A stretch of 64,000 nucleotides of DNA from Megaustenia siamemsis (GCA_032433765.1 JAVIAB010000046.1:66100375-66164374); one strand, 5' to 3'. Numbered from the stretch's first letter, positions 25,690 to 36,837 are shown. Notes: generated from the letters alone by a model not told the origin. Numbers and translations are program-made.

Positions 25690-26241
25690 CTGAAGCTCGA
25701 CTTTCTTCTCGACTTGTCGAACTTTGTCAATCTCTTCAACAATCTTCAGTGGATTCTTGGCTCTGATGGGGACGCAGCCATGCTTGCTCTTGATGCTCTG
25801 TGTGTCCGAGGAGTCTGCAGATCTATCCATCCTCTACTTCCTTATGAGCCGTGCCGCCTGCTGTCAACTGTTTCTTGGAATCGGCCATGATTTCCGTTGT
25901 TTGAAACGTTTGTCGTTGCTGATATTCTTGACTTCTCCGTTCTTGATCAATTGTCTGTGCTGTAAATTCTCGTCGGAACTGTCGTAGAGTTCCTCGTTGT
26001 CTTTGACGCTTCCAGGATTTGAGGAATCGGAGTCCTGGGGCACGACTTCCGTCGTGCAGACTACAAGGTCAAGGTCCGCTACCATAGTTACGTCCCGCTC
26101 AAATTTGGCAGCAATTTGTTGCAGAGTGGAGTCATTCACCAGATCCGCTGACTCAATCGTGGAGTCATCAGCTGGCAAAATGATTTCTGCTGAGTCAAAT
26201 TCATGGCGCTTTCTTACTTCTGTTCGCCAAATAATGTAGTC
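25690..26241 (-). CDS. Probable 552-bp exon, reading frame interrupted
   Basis: Non-repetitive minus-strand sequence between a good acceptor (ATGACTTTCAG|GAC, coding from 26241) and a good donor (CTTCAG|GTAAAT, exon end at 25690). Both junctions are phase 0 and the length is 184 codons. It begins DYIIWRTEVRKRHEFDSAEI, continues as an acidic, Ser/Asp-rich region (for example DSDSSNPGSVKDNEELYDSS), and ends NPLKIVEEIDKVRQVEKK-VELQ, probably helical. In the middle, frame 1 hits TGA at about 25864 and TAG about 30 bases later, while another frame is open across exactly that gap (starts ADSKKQLTAGG). So two compensating one-base shifts, either assembly errors or pseudogene damage, would explain it. 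Function is not recognised. It could join the PTB-like exon at 7298-7460. The phases (0 and 2) do not match directly, so an exon between them or another acceptor would be needed. Confidence 0.55.
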
Positions 26242-26330
26242 CTGAAAGTCATGAATCATGTGAAGAAACAATCATGATTGTCTGTGCGACAAGTGGGATT
26301 TTTATCAGATATTTTCGGCATTGTGTTTCT

Positions 26331-27525
26331 GTGTGTGTCTTTGTGCATGTTGCGTATGTTTGTGTGTGTGTGTGTGTGTGTATATGTTGCGTTTATGTGT
26401 GTGTGTATGTTGCGTGTGTGTGTATATGTTGCGGTGTGTATGTGTGTATGTTGCGTGTGGTGCCTGTCTGTGTGTATGTTGCGTGTGTGTGCCTGTCTGT
26501 GTGTATGTTGCGTGTGTCTGTGTGTATGTTGCGTGTGTGTGCCTGTCTGTATGTATGTTGCGTGTGTGTATTGTGTATGTTGCGTGTGTGTGCCTGTTTG
26601 TGTGTATGTTGCGTGTGTGTGTGTATGCTGCGAGTGTGTGTGTCTGTGTATATGTTCCGTGTGTGCCTGTCTGTGTGTATGTTGCGTGTGTGCCTGTCTG
26701 TGTGTATGTTGCGTGTGTGTGTGTCTGTGTATATGTTCGTGTGTGCCTGTCTGTGTGTATGTTGCGTGTGTGCCTGTCTGTGTGTATGCTGCGAGTGTGT
26801 GCCTGTCTGTGTGTATGTGCCTGTGTGTATGTTACGTGTGTGTGCTTGTCTGTGTGTATGTTGCGTGTGTGCCTGTTTGTGTGTATGTTACATGTGTGTG
26901 CCTGTCTGTGTGCATGTTGCGTGTGTGTGTGTATGTTTACGTGTGGGTGCCTGTCCTGTGTGCATGTTACGTGTGTATGTGCTGTCCTGTGTGTATGTTA
27001 CGTGTATGTGCCTGTCTGTGTGTATGTTGCGTGTGTGCCTATATGTATGTTGCGTGTGTGTATCTGTCTATTTGTATGTTACGTGTGTGTGATGTGTATG
27101 TGTGTATGTTGCGTGTCTGTCTCTGTCTATTTGTATGTTACGTGTGTGTGTATGTGTGTATGTTGTGTGTGTGTGTTGTGTTGCGTGTGTGTATCTGTCT
27201 ATTTGTATGTTACGTGTGTGTATGTTGCGTGTGTGTGTCTGTCTATCTGTATGTTACGTGTGTGTGTATGTGTGTATGTTGCGTGTGTGCCTGTATGTAT
27301 GTTGCGTGTGTGTATCTGTCTATTTGTATGTTACGTGTGTATCTGTATGTGTGTATGTTGCGTGTGTGTGTCTGTCTATTTGCATGTTACGTATGTGTGT
27401 ATGTTCGTGTGTGTCCTGTGTTGTATGTTGCGTGTGTGTGCCTGTCTGTGTGTATGTTGCTTTCTCTCTGTGTGTAATGTTGCGTATGTGTCGGTGTGTA
27501 TGTCGCGTGTGTGTGTGTGTTGCAC
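26331..27525. repeat. TG-rich variable minisatellite, about 45 copies
   Basis: Degenerate array of GTGTGTATGTTGCGTGTGTG and TGCCTGTCTGTGTG blocks with unit lengths of about 22-32 bp because the (TG)n stretches vary. Frequent variants are GTTACGTG for GTTGCGTG and CTGTCTATTTGTATG from about 27060 to 27380. All three plus frames are open for hundreds of codons with Cys/Val-rich translations, an artefact of the TG composition. Long alternating purine-pyrimidine (TG)n is Z-DNA prone. The preceding 26242-26330 is unique. Confidence 0.93.
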
Positions 27526-27591
27526 ATGTACCAAACTTGAACACATCTTAAATTAAGAGAGAGCCACAAAACAAGAATCCAAATTGGTGTT

Positions 27592-29745
27592 GGAAATTGG
27601 AAACAGAGAAATGAAAAATGAGTCAAATTGTTGTTGAATAGATGGAAACAGGGAAAGTGAGAAATGAGTCCAATTGTTGTTGAAAAAGATGGAAACAGGG
27701 AAGTGAGAAATGAGTCCAAATTGTTGTTTAAAAGATGGAAACAGGGAAGTGAGAAATGAGTCCAAATTGTTGTTGAAAAGATGGAAACAGGGAGTGAGAA
27801 ATGAGTCCAAATTGTTGTTGAAAAGATGGAAACAGGGAAGTGAGAAATGAGTCCAAATTGTTGTTGAAAAGATGGAAACAGGGAAGTGAGAAATGAGTCC
27901 AAATTGTTGTTTAAAAGATGGAACAGGGAAGTGAGAAATGAGTCCAATTGTTGTTGAAAAGATGGAAACAGGGAAGTGAGAAATGAGTCCCAAATTGTTG
28001 TTGAAAAGATGGAAACAGGGAAGTGAGGAATGAGTCCAAATTGTTGTTGAAAAGATGGAAACAGGGAAGTAAGAAATGAGTCCAAATTGTTGTTGGAAAG
28101 ATGGGAAACAGGGAAGTGAGAATGAGTCCAAATTGTTGTTGGAAAGATGGAAACAGGGAAGTGAGAAATGAGTCAAAAATTGTTGTTGGAAAGATGGAAA
28201 CAAGGAAGTGAGAAATGAGTCCAAATTGTTGTTGAAAAGATGGAAACAGGGAAGTGAGAAATGAGTCCAAATTGTTGTTGGAAAGATGGAAACAGGGAAG
28301 TGAGAAATGAGTCAAATTGTTGTTGGAAAGATGGAAACAAGGAAGTGAGAAATGAGTCCAAATTGTTGTTGAAAAGATGAAACAGGGAAGTGAGAAATGA
28401 GTCCAAATTGTTGTTGAAAAGATGGAAACAGGGAAGTGAGAATGAGTCCAAATTGTTGTTGGAAAGATGGAAACAGGGAAGTGATAAATGAGTCCAAATT
28501 GTTGTTGGAAAGATGGAAACAGGGAAGTGAGAAATGAGTCCAAATTGTTGTTAGAAAGATGGAAACAGGGAAGTGAGAAATGAGTCCAAATTGTTGTTGA
28601 AAAGATGGAAACAGGGAAGTGAGAAATGAGTCCAAATTGTTGTTGAAAAAGAGGAACAGGGAAGTGAGAAATGAGTCCAAATTGTTGTTGAAAGATGGAA
28701 ACAGGGAAGTGAGAAGGAGTCTAAATTGTTGTTGAAAAGATGGAAACAAGTAAGTGAGAAATGAGTCAAAATTGTTGTTGGAAAGATGGAAACAGGGAAG
28801 TGAGAAATGAGTCCAAATTGTTGTTGAAAAATGGGAAACAGGGAAGTGAGAAATGAGTCCAAATGTTGTTGGAAAGATGGAAACAGGGAGTGAGAAATGA
28901 GTCCAAATTGTTTGTTGAAAAGATGGAAACAGGGGAAGTGAGAAATGAGTCCAAATTGTTGTTGAAAAGATGGAAACAGGGAAGTGAGAAATGAGTCCAA
29001 ATTGTTGTTGGAAAGATGAAACTAGGAAGTGAGAAATGAGTCCAATTGTTGTTTAAAAGATGGAAACAGGGAAGTGAGAAATGAGTCCAAATTGTTTGTT
29101 GAAAGATGGAAACAGGAAGTGAGAAATGAGTCCAAATTGTTGTTGAAAAGATGGAAACAGGGAAGTGAGAATAAGTCCAAATTGTTGTTGAAAGATGGAA
29201 ACAGGGAAGTGAGAAAAGAGTCCAAATGGTCTTGTTGGGAAAGATGGAAAATGGGAAGTGAGAAATGAGTCCAAATTGTTGTTGGAAAGATGGAAACATG
29301 GAAGTGAGAATGATCCAAATTGTTGTTAAAAGATGGAAACAGGGAAGTGAGAATGAGTCCAAATTGTTGTTGAAAAGATGGAAACAGGGAAGTGAGAAAT
29401 GAGTCCAAATTGTTGTTGAAAAGATGGAAACAGGGAAGTGAGAAATGAGTCCAAATTGTTGTTGAAAAGATGGAAACAAGGAAGTGAGAAATGAGTCCAA
29501 TTGTTGTTAAAAAGATGGAAACAGGGAAGTGAGAAATGAGTCCAAATTGTTGTTGGAAGATGGAAACAGGGAAGTGAGAAATGAGTCCAAATTGTTGTTG
29601 GAAAGATGGAAACACGAAGTGAGAAATGAGTCCAAATTTTTGTAAAAGATGGAAACAGGGAAGTGAGAAATGAGTCCAAATTGTTGTTGGAAAGATGGAA
29701 ACAAGGAAGTGAGAAATGAGTCCAAATTGTTGTTGAAAAGATGTA
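27592..29745. repeat. Second 46-bp minisatellite array, about 47 copies
   Basis: About 47 copies of a 46-bp unit, with AGTCCAAATTGTTGTTGAAA then AGATGGAAACAGGGAAGTGA. Variants include GGAAAGATGG for GAAAAGATGG and TTTAAAAG for TTGAAAAG. One-base losses or gains in short homopolymers are frequent (CAGGGAGTG, GTCCCAAATT, GTCCAATTG), more than in the first 46-bp array, and may partly be assembly errors. It has the same period as the array at 185-4851 and shares the 12-mer GTCCAAATTGTT. Confidence 0.95.
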
Positions 29746-31932
29746 AACAGTGCTGTAAACGTTTAGCTGTGTCAGAAAGTTTAGCCGTGTCAGAACGTTT
29801 AGCTGTGTCAGAACGTTTAGCTGTGTCAGAACGTTTAGCTGTGTCAGAACGTTTAGCTGTGTCAGAACGTTTAGCTGTGTCAGAAAGTTTAGCTGTATCA
29901 GAAACGTTTAGCTGTGTCAGAACGTTTAGCTGTGTCAGAAACGTTTAGCTGTGTCAGAACTTTAGCTGTGTCAGAACGTGTTGCTGTGTCCAGAACGTGT
30001 GGCTGTGTCAGAACGTGTGGCTGTGTCAGAACGTGTGGCTGTGTCAGAACGTTTAGCTGTGTCAGAACGTTTAGCTGTGTCAGAACGTGTGGCTGTGTCA
30101 GAATGTTTTAGCTGTGTCAGAACGTGTGGCTGTGTCAGAACGTTTAGCTGTGTCAGAACGTTTAGCTGTGTCAGAACGGTTTAGATTGTCAGAACGTGTG
30201 GCTGTGTCAGAACGTGTGCTGTGTCAGAACGTTTAGCTGTGCCAGAACGTGTGGCTGTGTCAGAACGTTTAGCTGTGTCAGAACGTTTAGCTGTGGTCAG
30301 AACTTGTGGCTGTGTCAGAACGTTTAGCTATGTCAGAACGTGTGGCTGTGTCAGACGTTTAGCTGTGTCAGAACGTTTAGCTGTGCCAGAACGTGTGGCT
30401 GTGTCAGAACGTTTAGCTGTGTCAGAACGTGTAGCTGTGTCAGAACGTTTAGCTGTGTCAGAACGTGTGGCTGTGTCAGAACTTGTGGCTGTGTCAGAAC
30501 GTGTGGCTGTGTCAGAACGTTTAGCTGTGTCAGAACGTGTGGCTGTGTCAGAACGTGTGGCTGTGTCAGAACGTTTAGCTGTGTGTCAGAACGTGTGGCT
30601 GTGTCAGAACGTTTAGCTGTGTCAGAACGTGTAGCTGTGTCAGAACGTTTAGCTGTGTCAGAACGTGTGGCTGTGTCAGAACGTGTGGTGCTGTGTCAGA
30701 ACGTGTGGCTGTGTCAGAACGTTTAGCTGTGTCAGAACGTTTGGCTGTGTCAGAACGTGTGGTTGTGTCAGAACGTGTGGGCTGTGTCAGAACGTGTGGC
30801 TGTGTCAGAACGTGTGGCGTGTCAGAACGTTTAGCTGTGTCAGAACGTGTGGCTGTGTCAGAACTTTAGCTTGTCAGAACGTTTAGCTGTGTCAGAACGT
30901 GTGGCTGTGTCAGAACGTTTGGGCTGTGTCAGAACGTTTAGCTGTGTCAGAACGTGTGGCTGTGTCAGAACGTTTAGCTGTGTCAGAACGTTTAGCTGTG
31001 TCAGAACGTGTGGCTGTGTCAGAACTTGTGGCTGTGTCAGAACGTGTGGCTGTGTCAGAACGTTTAGCTGTGTCAGAACGTTTAGCTATGTCAAACGTTT
31101 AGCTGTGTCAGAACGTGTAGCTGTGTCGAACGTTTAGCTGTGTCAAACGTGTGGCTGTGTCAGAACTTGTGGCTGTGTTCAGAACGTGTTGCTGTGTCAA
31201 ACGTTTAGCTGTGTCAGAACGTGTGGCTTGTGTCAGAACGTGTGGCTGTGTCAGAACGTTTAGCTGTGTCAGAACGTGTGCTGTGTCAGAATTGTGGCTG
31301 TGTCAGAACGTGTACTGTGTCAGAACTTTAGCTGTGTCAGAACGTGTGGCTGTGTCAGAACGTGTGGCTGTGTCAGAAGTGTGGCTGTGTCAGAAAGTTT
31401 AGCTGTGTCAGAACGTTTGGCTGTGTCAGAACGTGTGGTTGTGTCAGAACGTGTGGCTGTGTCAGAACGTGTGGCTGTGTCCGAACGTGTGGCTGTGTCA
31501 GAACGTTTAGCTGTGTCAGAAGTGTGGCTGTGTCAGAACGTTTAGCTGTGTCAGAAACGTTTAGCTGTGTCAGAACGTGTGGCTGTGTCGAACGTGTGGT
31601 TGTGTCAGAACGTTTTAGCTGTGTCAGAAACGTGTGGCTGTGTCAGAACGTGTGGCTGTGTCAAACGTGTAGCTGTGTCAGAACGTGTGGCTGTGTCAGA
31701 ACGTATAGCTGTGTCAGAACGTTGCTGTGTCAGACGTGTGGCTGTGTCAGAACGTGTGGCTGTGTCAGAAACGTGTGGCTGTGTCAGAACGTTTAGAGCT
31801 GTGTCAGAACGTGTGGCTGTGTCAGAACGTTTAGCTGTGTCAGACGTGTGGCTGTGTCAGAACGTGTGGCTGTGTCAGAACATAACGTGTGGGCTGTGTC
31901 AGAACGTGTGGCTGTGTCAGAACGTGTGGCGG
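29746..31932. repeat. 18-bp minisatellite array, about 121 copies
   Basis: About 121 copies of an 18-bp unit, TGTCAGAACGTTTAGCTG, with a second major type TGTCAGAACGTGTGGCTG. The left end (29765-29980) is almost purely the TTTAGC type; the two types interleave afterwards and the GTGGC type dominates on the right. Many one-base indels shift the frame, so the 6-residue-period open frames are short and switch repeatedly. Confidence 0.95.
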
Positions 31933-32010
31933 AGATGAAACCACAACATAAGTCAGACAATCCAATCTGAAGCTGGACAACATGGAGGAACAGATCGATG
32001 GCAGTCAGTG
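31933..32010. other. Unique island, possible short coding remnant
   Basis: About 78 non-repeat bases between two arrays. On the plus strand one frame reads SNLKLDNMEEQIDGS, which resembles helical protein, but there is no acceptor upstream and only a weak donor (GCA|GTCAGT). The minus strand is also open. I cannot decide whether this is an exon remnant. Confidence 0.25.
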
Positions 32011-32246
32011 TCTGCACATCTAGAACATTTGATCTTTTCTCAGTGTCTGCACATCTAGAACATTTGATCTTTCTCAGTGTCTGCACATCTAGAACATTTG
32101 ATCTTTCTCAGTGTCTGCACATCTAGAACATTTGATCTTTCTCAGTGTCTGCACATCTAGAACATTTGATCTTTCTCAGTGTCTGCACATCTAGAACTTT
32201 GATCTTTCTCGTGTTTGCACATCTAGAACATTTGATCTTTCTCACT
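32011..32246. repeat. 34-bp tandem repeat, about 7 copies
   Basis: About seven copies of a 34-bp unit with core ACATCTAGAACATTTGATCT then TTCTCAGTGTCTGC. Near-identical except for one-base indels; the last copy has CGTGTTTGC. Confidence 0.93.
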
Positions 32247-32325
32247 CCGCTCTCCACGTCGTCGGTCGTCCATTTATGATACACAGTGGAAACATGTTCA
32301 ACGCGACAAAACACGCAGTCACATT

Positions 32326-32459
32326 CGATGTGAAGTCAATACTAAAAAACACATTCTATGTGAAGTCAATTCTAAAGAACACATTCTATGTGAAGTCAAT
32401 TCTAAAGACACATTCTATGTGAAGTCAATTCTAAAGAACACATTCTATGTGAAGTCAAG
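32326..32459. repeat. 30-bp tandem repeat, about 4-5 copies
   Basis: Four to five copies of a 30-bp unit, AACACATTCTATGTGAAGTC plus AATTCTAAAG. One copy lacks an A. The stretch GTGAAGTCAATTCTA resembles the neighbouring 34-bp and 52-bp families (see findings). 32247-32325 and 32460-32545 are unique without features. Confidence 0.9.
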
Positions 32460-32545
32460 ATCACATGTTCTTTCTCTTATTCCCAAATAATCGAACCCCA
32501 AATCTATCCTCTACACAGAATTTATTAAAATAAGTGGCAAGGAAA

Positions 32546-32998
32546 ATACGATTCTAGGCACTCTATGTGACATATCAAATATTTATTCTAGGCACTCTAT
32601 GTGACATATCAAATATCTATTCTAGGCACTCTATGCGACATATCAAATATCTATTCTAGGCACTCTATCTGACATATCAAATATCTATTCTAGGCAATCA
32701 ATGTGACATATCAATATCTATTCTAGACACTTTATGTGACATACAAAATATCTATTCTATGCACTCTATGTACAATATCCAAATATCTATTCTAGGCACT
32801 CTATGTGACATATCAAATATCTATTCTAGGCACTCTATGTGACATATCATATTTTTCTAGGCACTCTATGTGACATATCAAATATCTATTCTAGGCACTC
32901 TATGTGAAATACAAAATATATATTCTAGGCACTCTATTTGACATATCTTCATCTATTCTAGGCACTCTATGTGACATATCAAATATCTATTCTAGTCG
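32546..32998. repeat. 34-bp tandem repeat, about 13 copies
   Basis: About 13 copies of a 34-bp unit with ATTCTAGGCACTCTATGTGA and CATATCAAATATCT. Several copies have lost or changed bases (CATATTTTTCTAGG near 32848, TACAATATCCAA near 32771). Confidence 0.92.
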
Positions 32999-33140
32999 CT
33001 GTATCCATTCAGTGAGAATGAAACAATCTTTCACTGAGAAATGTTTCTACTGCTTGACCAGAGTTATCTCTCTTAGATCTGTCAACTGTCTGACGTCATC
33101 ACATTCAAGCTTCTGCAGATTTAACGTCTTCATTGAGCAA
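32999..33140. other. Unique island with a CRE palindrome
   Basis: About 140 non-repeat bases between two arrays, with TGACGTCA inside. A short plus-strand frame is open, but there is no start or splice evidence. Confidence 0.5.
33091..33098. promoter_or_regulatory. Perfect CRE palindrome TGACGTCA
   Basis: Exact CREB/ATF site in the context CTGACGTCATCA. Second of three in the window; the ATC extension is shared with the copy at 37541. Confidence 0.35.
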
Positions 33141-34312
33141 CCCATCAGATATAGAATTAGATCATTGAGCAACCATCAGATATAGAATTAGAACATTGAG
33201 CAAACCCATCAGATATAGGAATTAGAACTTGAGCAACCCCATCAGATATAGAATTAGATCATTGAGCAACCCATCAGATATAGAAATTAGAACATTGAGC
33301 AACCCATCAGATATAGAATTAGATCATTGAGCAACCCATCATATAGAATTAGATCATTGAACAACCATCAGATATAGAATTAGATCATTGAGCAACCCAT
33401 CAGATATAGAATTAGAATCATTGACAACCCATCATATAGAAATAGATCATTGAGCACCCCATCAGATATAGAATTAGATCATTGAACAACCCATCAGATA
33501 TAGAATTAGATCATTGAGCAACCCATCAGATATAGAATTAGATCATTGAGCAACCCATCAATATAATTAGATCATTGAGCAACCCATCAGATGTAGAATT
33601 AGATCATTGACCAACCCATCAGATATAGAATTAGATCATTGAGCAACCCATCAGATATAGATTAGATCATTGAACCACCCATCAGATATAGAATTAGATC
33701 ATTGAGCAACCCATCAGATATAGAATTAGATCATTGAGCAACCCATCAGATATAGAATTAGATCATTGAACAAGCCATCAGATATAGAATTAGATCATTG
33801 AGCAACCCATCAGATATAGAATTAGATCATTGAGCAACCCATCAGATATAAATTAGATCATTGAGCAACCCATCAGATATAGAATTAGAACATTGAGCAA
33901 CCATCAGACATAGAATTAGAATATTGAGCACCCATCAGATATAGATTAGATCATTGAGCAACTCATCAGATATAGAATTAGATCATTGAGCAACCATCAG
34001 ATATGAATTAGATCATTGAGCAACCCATCAGATATAGAATTAGATCATTGAGCAACTCATCAAATATAGAATTAGAACATTGAGCAACCCATCAGATATA
34101 GAATTTAGATCATTGAGCAACCCCATCAGATATAGAATTAGATCATTGAACAACCCATCAGATATAGAATTAGATCATTGAGCAACCAATCAGATATAGA
34201 ATTAGATCATTGAGCAACCCATCAGATATAGAATTTAGATCATTGAGCAACCCATCGCATATAGAATTATATCATTGAGCAACCCATCAGGTTATAGAAT
34301 TTAAAGAGATTA
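33141..34312. repeat. 32-bp minisatellite array, about 37 copies
   Basis: About 37 copies of a 32-bp unit with core ATTGAGCAACCCATCAGATA then TAGAATTAGATC. Common variants are ATTGAACAAC, GAACATTG for GATCATTG and single-base losses (ACCATCAG). AT-rich. Confidence 0.95.
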
Positions 34313-34575
34313 TTGCAATAAAGGAAGAACATATTTGTTGGACTTAATCATTTTCACTGAATATAAAACAAGAAATGAAAAAGCAAAAAGTAACAATTGA
34401 AATGCAAATACTTCTATGTCTAGATCAGACATTCAGGAACTAACTCGATATGTCCGGCCACCCAAATGTGCTGCTACTTAAAGTACATCTATTTCTCTCT
34501 TAGCAGTTGATTATTCCAATCTAAAAGTCTCATTTAACAAAGAATTTCACAGCTTTATAGGTACTCACCCTGGCC
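34313..34575. other. Unique AT-rich spacer
   Basis: About 260 bp of AT-rich unique sequence with one AATAAA (near 34317). No coding frame of interest and no transposon signature recognised. Confidence 0.5.
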
Positions 34576-35000
34576 TGGACAAAGTCATTGAATGTACACA
34601 CGTGAAGTCACAATCTCTCTCCCTTGACTAGACAAAGTCACACAATGTACACGTGAAGTCACAATCTACTCTCCCTTGACTAGACAAAGTCACATAATGT
34701 ACAACGTGAAGTCACAATCTACTCTCCCTTGTCTAGACAAAGTCACACAATGTACACGTGAAGTCACAATCTACTCTCCCTTGACTAGACAAAGTCACAC
34801 AATGTACACGTGAAGTCACAATCTACTCTCCCTTGTCTAGACAAAGTCACACAACATGTACACGTGAATTCACAATCTACTCTCCCTTGTCTAGACAAAG
34901 TCACACAATGTACACGTGAAGTCACAATCTACTCTCCCTTGACTGGACAAAGTCACACAATGTACACACGTGAAGTCACAATCCACTCTCCCTTGTCTAG
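34576..35000. repeat. 52-bp tandem repeat, about 8 copies, each with an E-box
   Basis: About eight copies of a 52-bp unit containing AATGTACACGTGAAGTCACA, ATCTACTCTCCCTTG and ACTAGACAAAGTCAC. Variants are GACTAG/GTCTAG and TACACACGTG/TACACGTG. Seven of eight copies contain CACGTG; the copy at about 34701 reads AACGTG. Confidence 0.94.
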
Positions 35001-35383
35001 ACCACGATGTATCAGATTCATGAGCGGATCAGCATTGCCTCCCAACACACAACTACACATCATGAAGACAAACATCTGTTGTTTGTTTTGTCTAAGGAAC
35101 CCATGAAAGTTCACGCCGCGGTGCTTGTTTGTTTTGGACGCCACAGGCGAACATCTTGTCGGTAGATCTTTTAGTTCAAGCTCTCAGAAAACGTCATAAA
35201 AAGAACACGCGAAATAGACCTGAGAACAAATACGTCCATGCTCTCCAAACGTCGGTGCACAATTCTAGATCGGCCTTAACTGTGCCACCACTTGTATTTC
35301 AGGTTAGACAACTTCTCGCTTTGCCCGTTGTGACGATGGTTCTCCACTTTTGTAACCAGTGACCCTTAATCGCTGCACTTGTG
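35001..35383. other. Unique island, no confident gene
   Basis: Non-repeat sequence. A minus-strand frame (35144 down to about 35000) includes MFVFMMCSCVLGGNADPLMN, which looks like a short hydrophobic leader, but it has no positive residue right after the Met and no clear donor. A plus-strand 77-codon frame (35129-35362) starts from an ATG but resembles no family I know. A TATTTCAG|GTTAG sequence near 35300 could be an acceptor. I leave this uncalled. Confidence 0.35.
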
Positions 35384-35725
35384 TACCTCAGAGCAAGGTT
35401 TAGGTCAAGGTTACTTCACAACAACGTTTAGGTCAAGGTTACTTCAGAGCAAGGTTTAGGTCAAGATTATCTCAGAGCAAGGTTTAGGTCAAGGTTACAT
35501 CAGAGCCAAGTTTTTGGTCAAGGTTATCTCAGGGCAAGGTTAAGGTCAAGTTATCTCAGAGCAAAGGTTTTTGGTCAAGGTTATCTCAGAGCAAAGTTTT
35601 GGTCAAGGTTATCTCAGAGCAAAGTTTTGGTCAAGGTTATCTCAGAGCAAGGTTTGGTCAAGGTTATCTCAGAGCAAGGTTTTAGGTCAAGTTTATCTCA
35701 GAGCAAGGTTTTAGGTCAAGGTTAG
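35384..35725. repeat. 28-bp tandem repeat, about 12 copies
   Basis: About 12 copies of a roughly 28-bp unit, GAGCAAGGTTTAGGTCAAGG plus TTATCTCA. The left copies have TTACTTCA and the right copies TTATCTCA. AGGTCA half-sites recur in each unit. Confidence 0.92.
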
Positions 35726-35985
35726 ATGATCGATCAAATAGTTGGAACATGGTCACCATCAGCCCGCACTAGGGGAGAGCATTCACACTGAGATTCAGAA
35801 CGATAAGGGGTCAAGGCAGACTAAGAAGTTTCGTGACGAATACATCATGAATGATGGCACACACATGAGAGAATGTGCAACTTTCTAAAGATCACTTGTG
35901 CTCGTCACTTCACGTAATGACTCAAGACAACGTCTAGATCTCGTATGCACAAGTTTACAAAAACAAAAGTGAACAATAACAAATA
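35726..35985. other. Unique spacer
   Basis: About 260 bp of non-repeat sequence. I see no gene, RNA or mobile-element signature. Confidence 0.5.
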
Positions 35986-36146
35986 TAACTATGGACAAGT
36001 GACATTCACACAAATAATCACGGACAAGTGAACATTCACACAAATAATCACGACAAGTGAACATTCACACAAATAATCACGGACAAGTGAACATTCACAC
36101 AAATAATCACGGATAAGTGAACATTCACACAAATAATCACGGACAA
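35986..36146. repeat. 30-bp tandem repeat, about 5 copies
   Basis: About five copies of a 30-bp unit, ATAATCACGGACAAGTGAAC plus ATTCACACAA, with one base lost in one copy (CACGACAAG). Confidence 0.92.
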
Positions 36147-36255
36147 AGATCTGACAAATAATTGAAAGATTATATAAACCAATTTCTGAAGTTACCAGTA
36201 GGGATGTGTACCAGTACCACGGAGTTCGTGCACTCTTTTGATGAATAGAAACAGA

Positions 36256-36346
36256 AAGAGAGAGATTGATATATATATATATATATATATATATAGAAAG
36301 AGAGAGATGGATATATATATATATGTAGAGAGAGAGAGAGAGGTGG

Positions 36347-36377
<31 letters not shown>

Positions 36378-36475
36378 TGGATATATATATATATATATAG
36401 AGAGAGAGGTGGATATATATAATATATATATAGAGAGAGAGAGAGATGGATATATATATATAGAGAGAGAGATGG

Positions 36476-36513
<38 letters not shown>

Positions 36514-36837
36514 GTGGATATATATATATATAGAGAGAGAGAGGTGGATATATATATATAGAGAGAGAGAGATGGATATATATATATATCTAGAGAGAGG
36601 TGGATATATATATATAGAGAGAGAGAGGTGGATATATATATATAGAGAGAGAGATGGATATATATATATATAGAGAGAGAGAGATGGATATATATAGAGA
36701 GAGAGAGAGAGAGGTGGATATATATATATAGAGAGAGAGAGGTGGATATATACATATATATAGAGAGAGAGAGATGGATATATATATATATAGAGAGAGA
36801 GAGGTGGATATATATATATATAGAGAGAGAGAGATGG

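Noticed and set aside
27320..27544. His/Thr-rich minus-strand frame
   Set aside because: Reverse complement of the TG-rich array; no gene signal.
26274..27556. Cys/Val-rich 270-410-codon frames resembling cysteine-rich proteins
   Set aside because: All three plus frames are open because TG-rich DNA lacks stops; this is not evidence for coding.
35001..35144. Secreted peptide (leader MFVFMMCSCVLGG) on the minus strand
   Set aside because: Hydrophobic stretch is short, no basic residue follows the Met, and neither donor nor promoter is visible.
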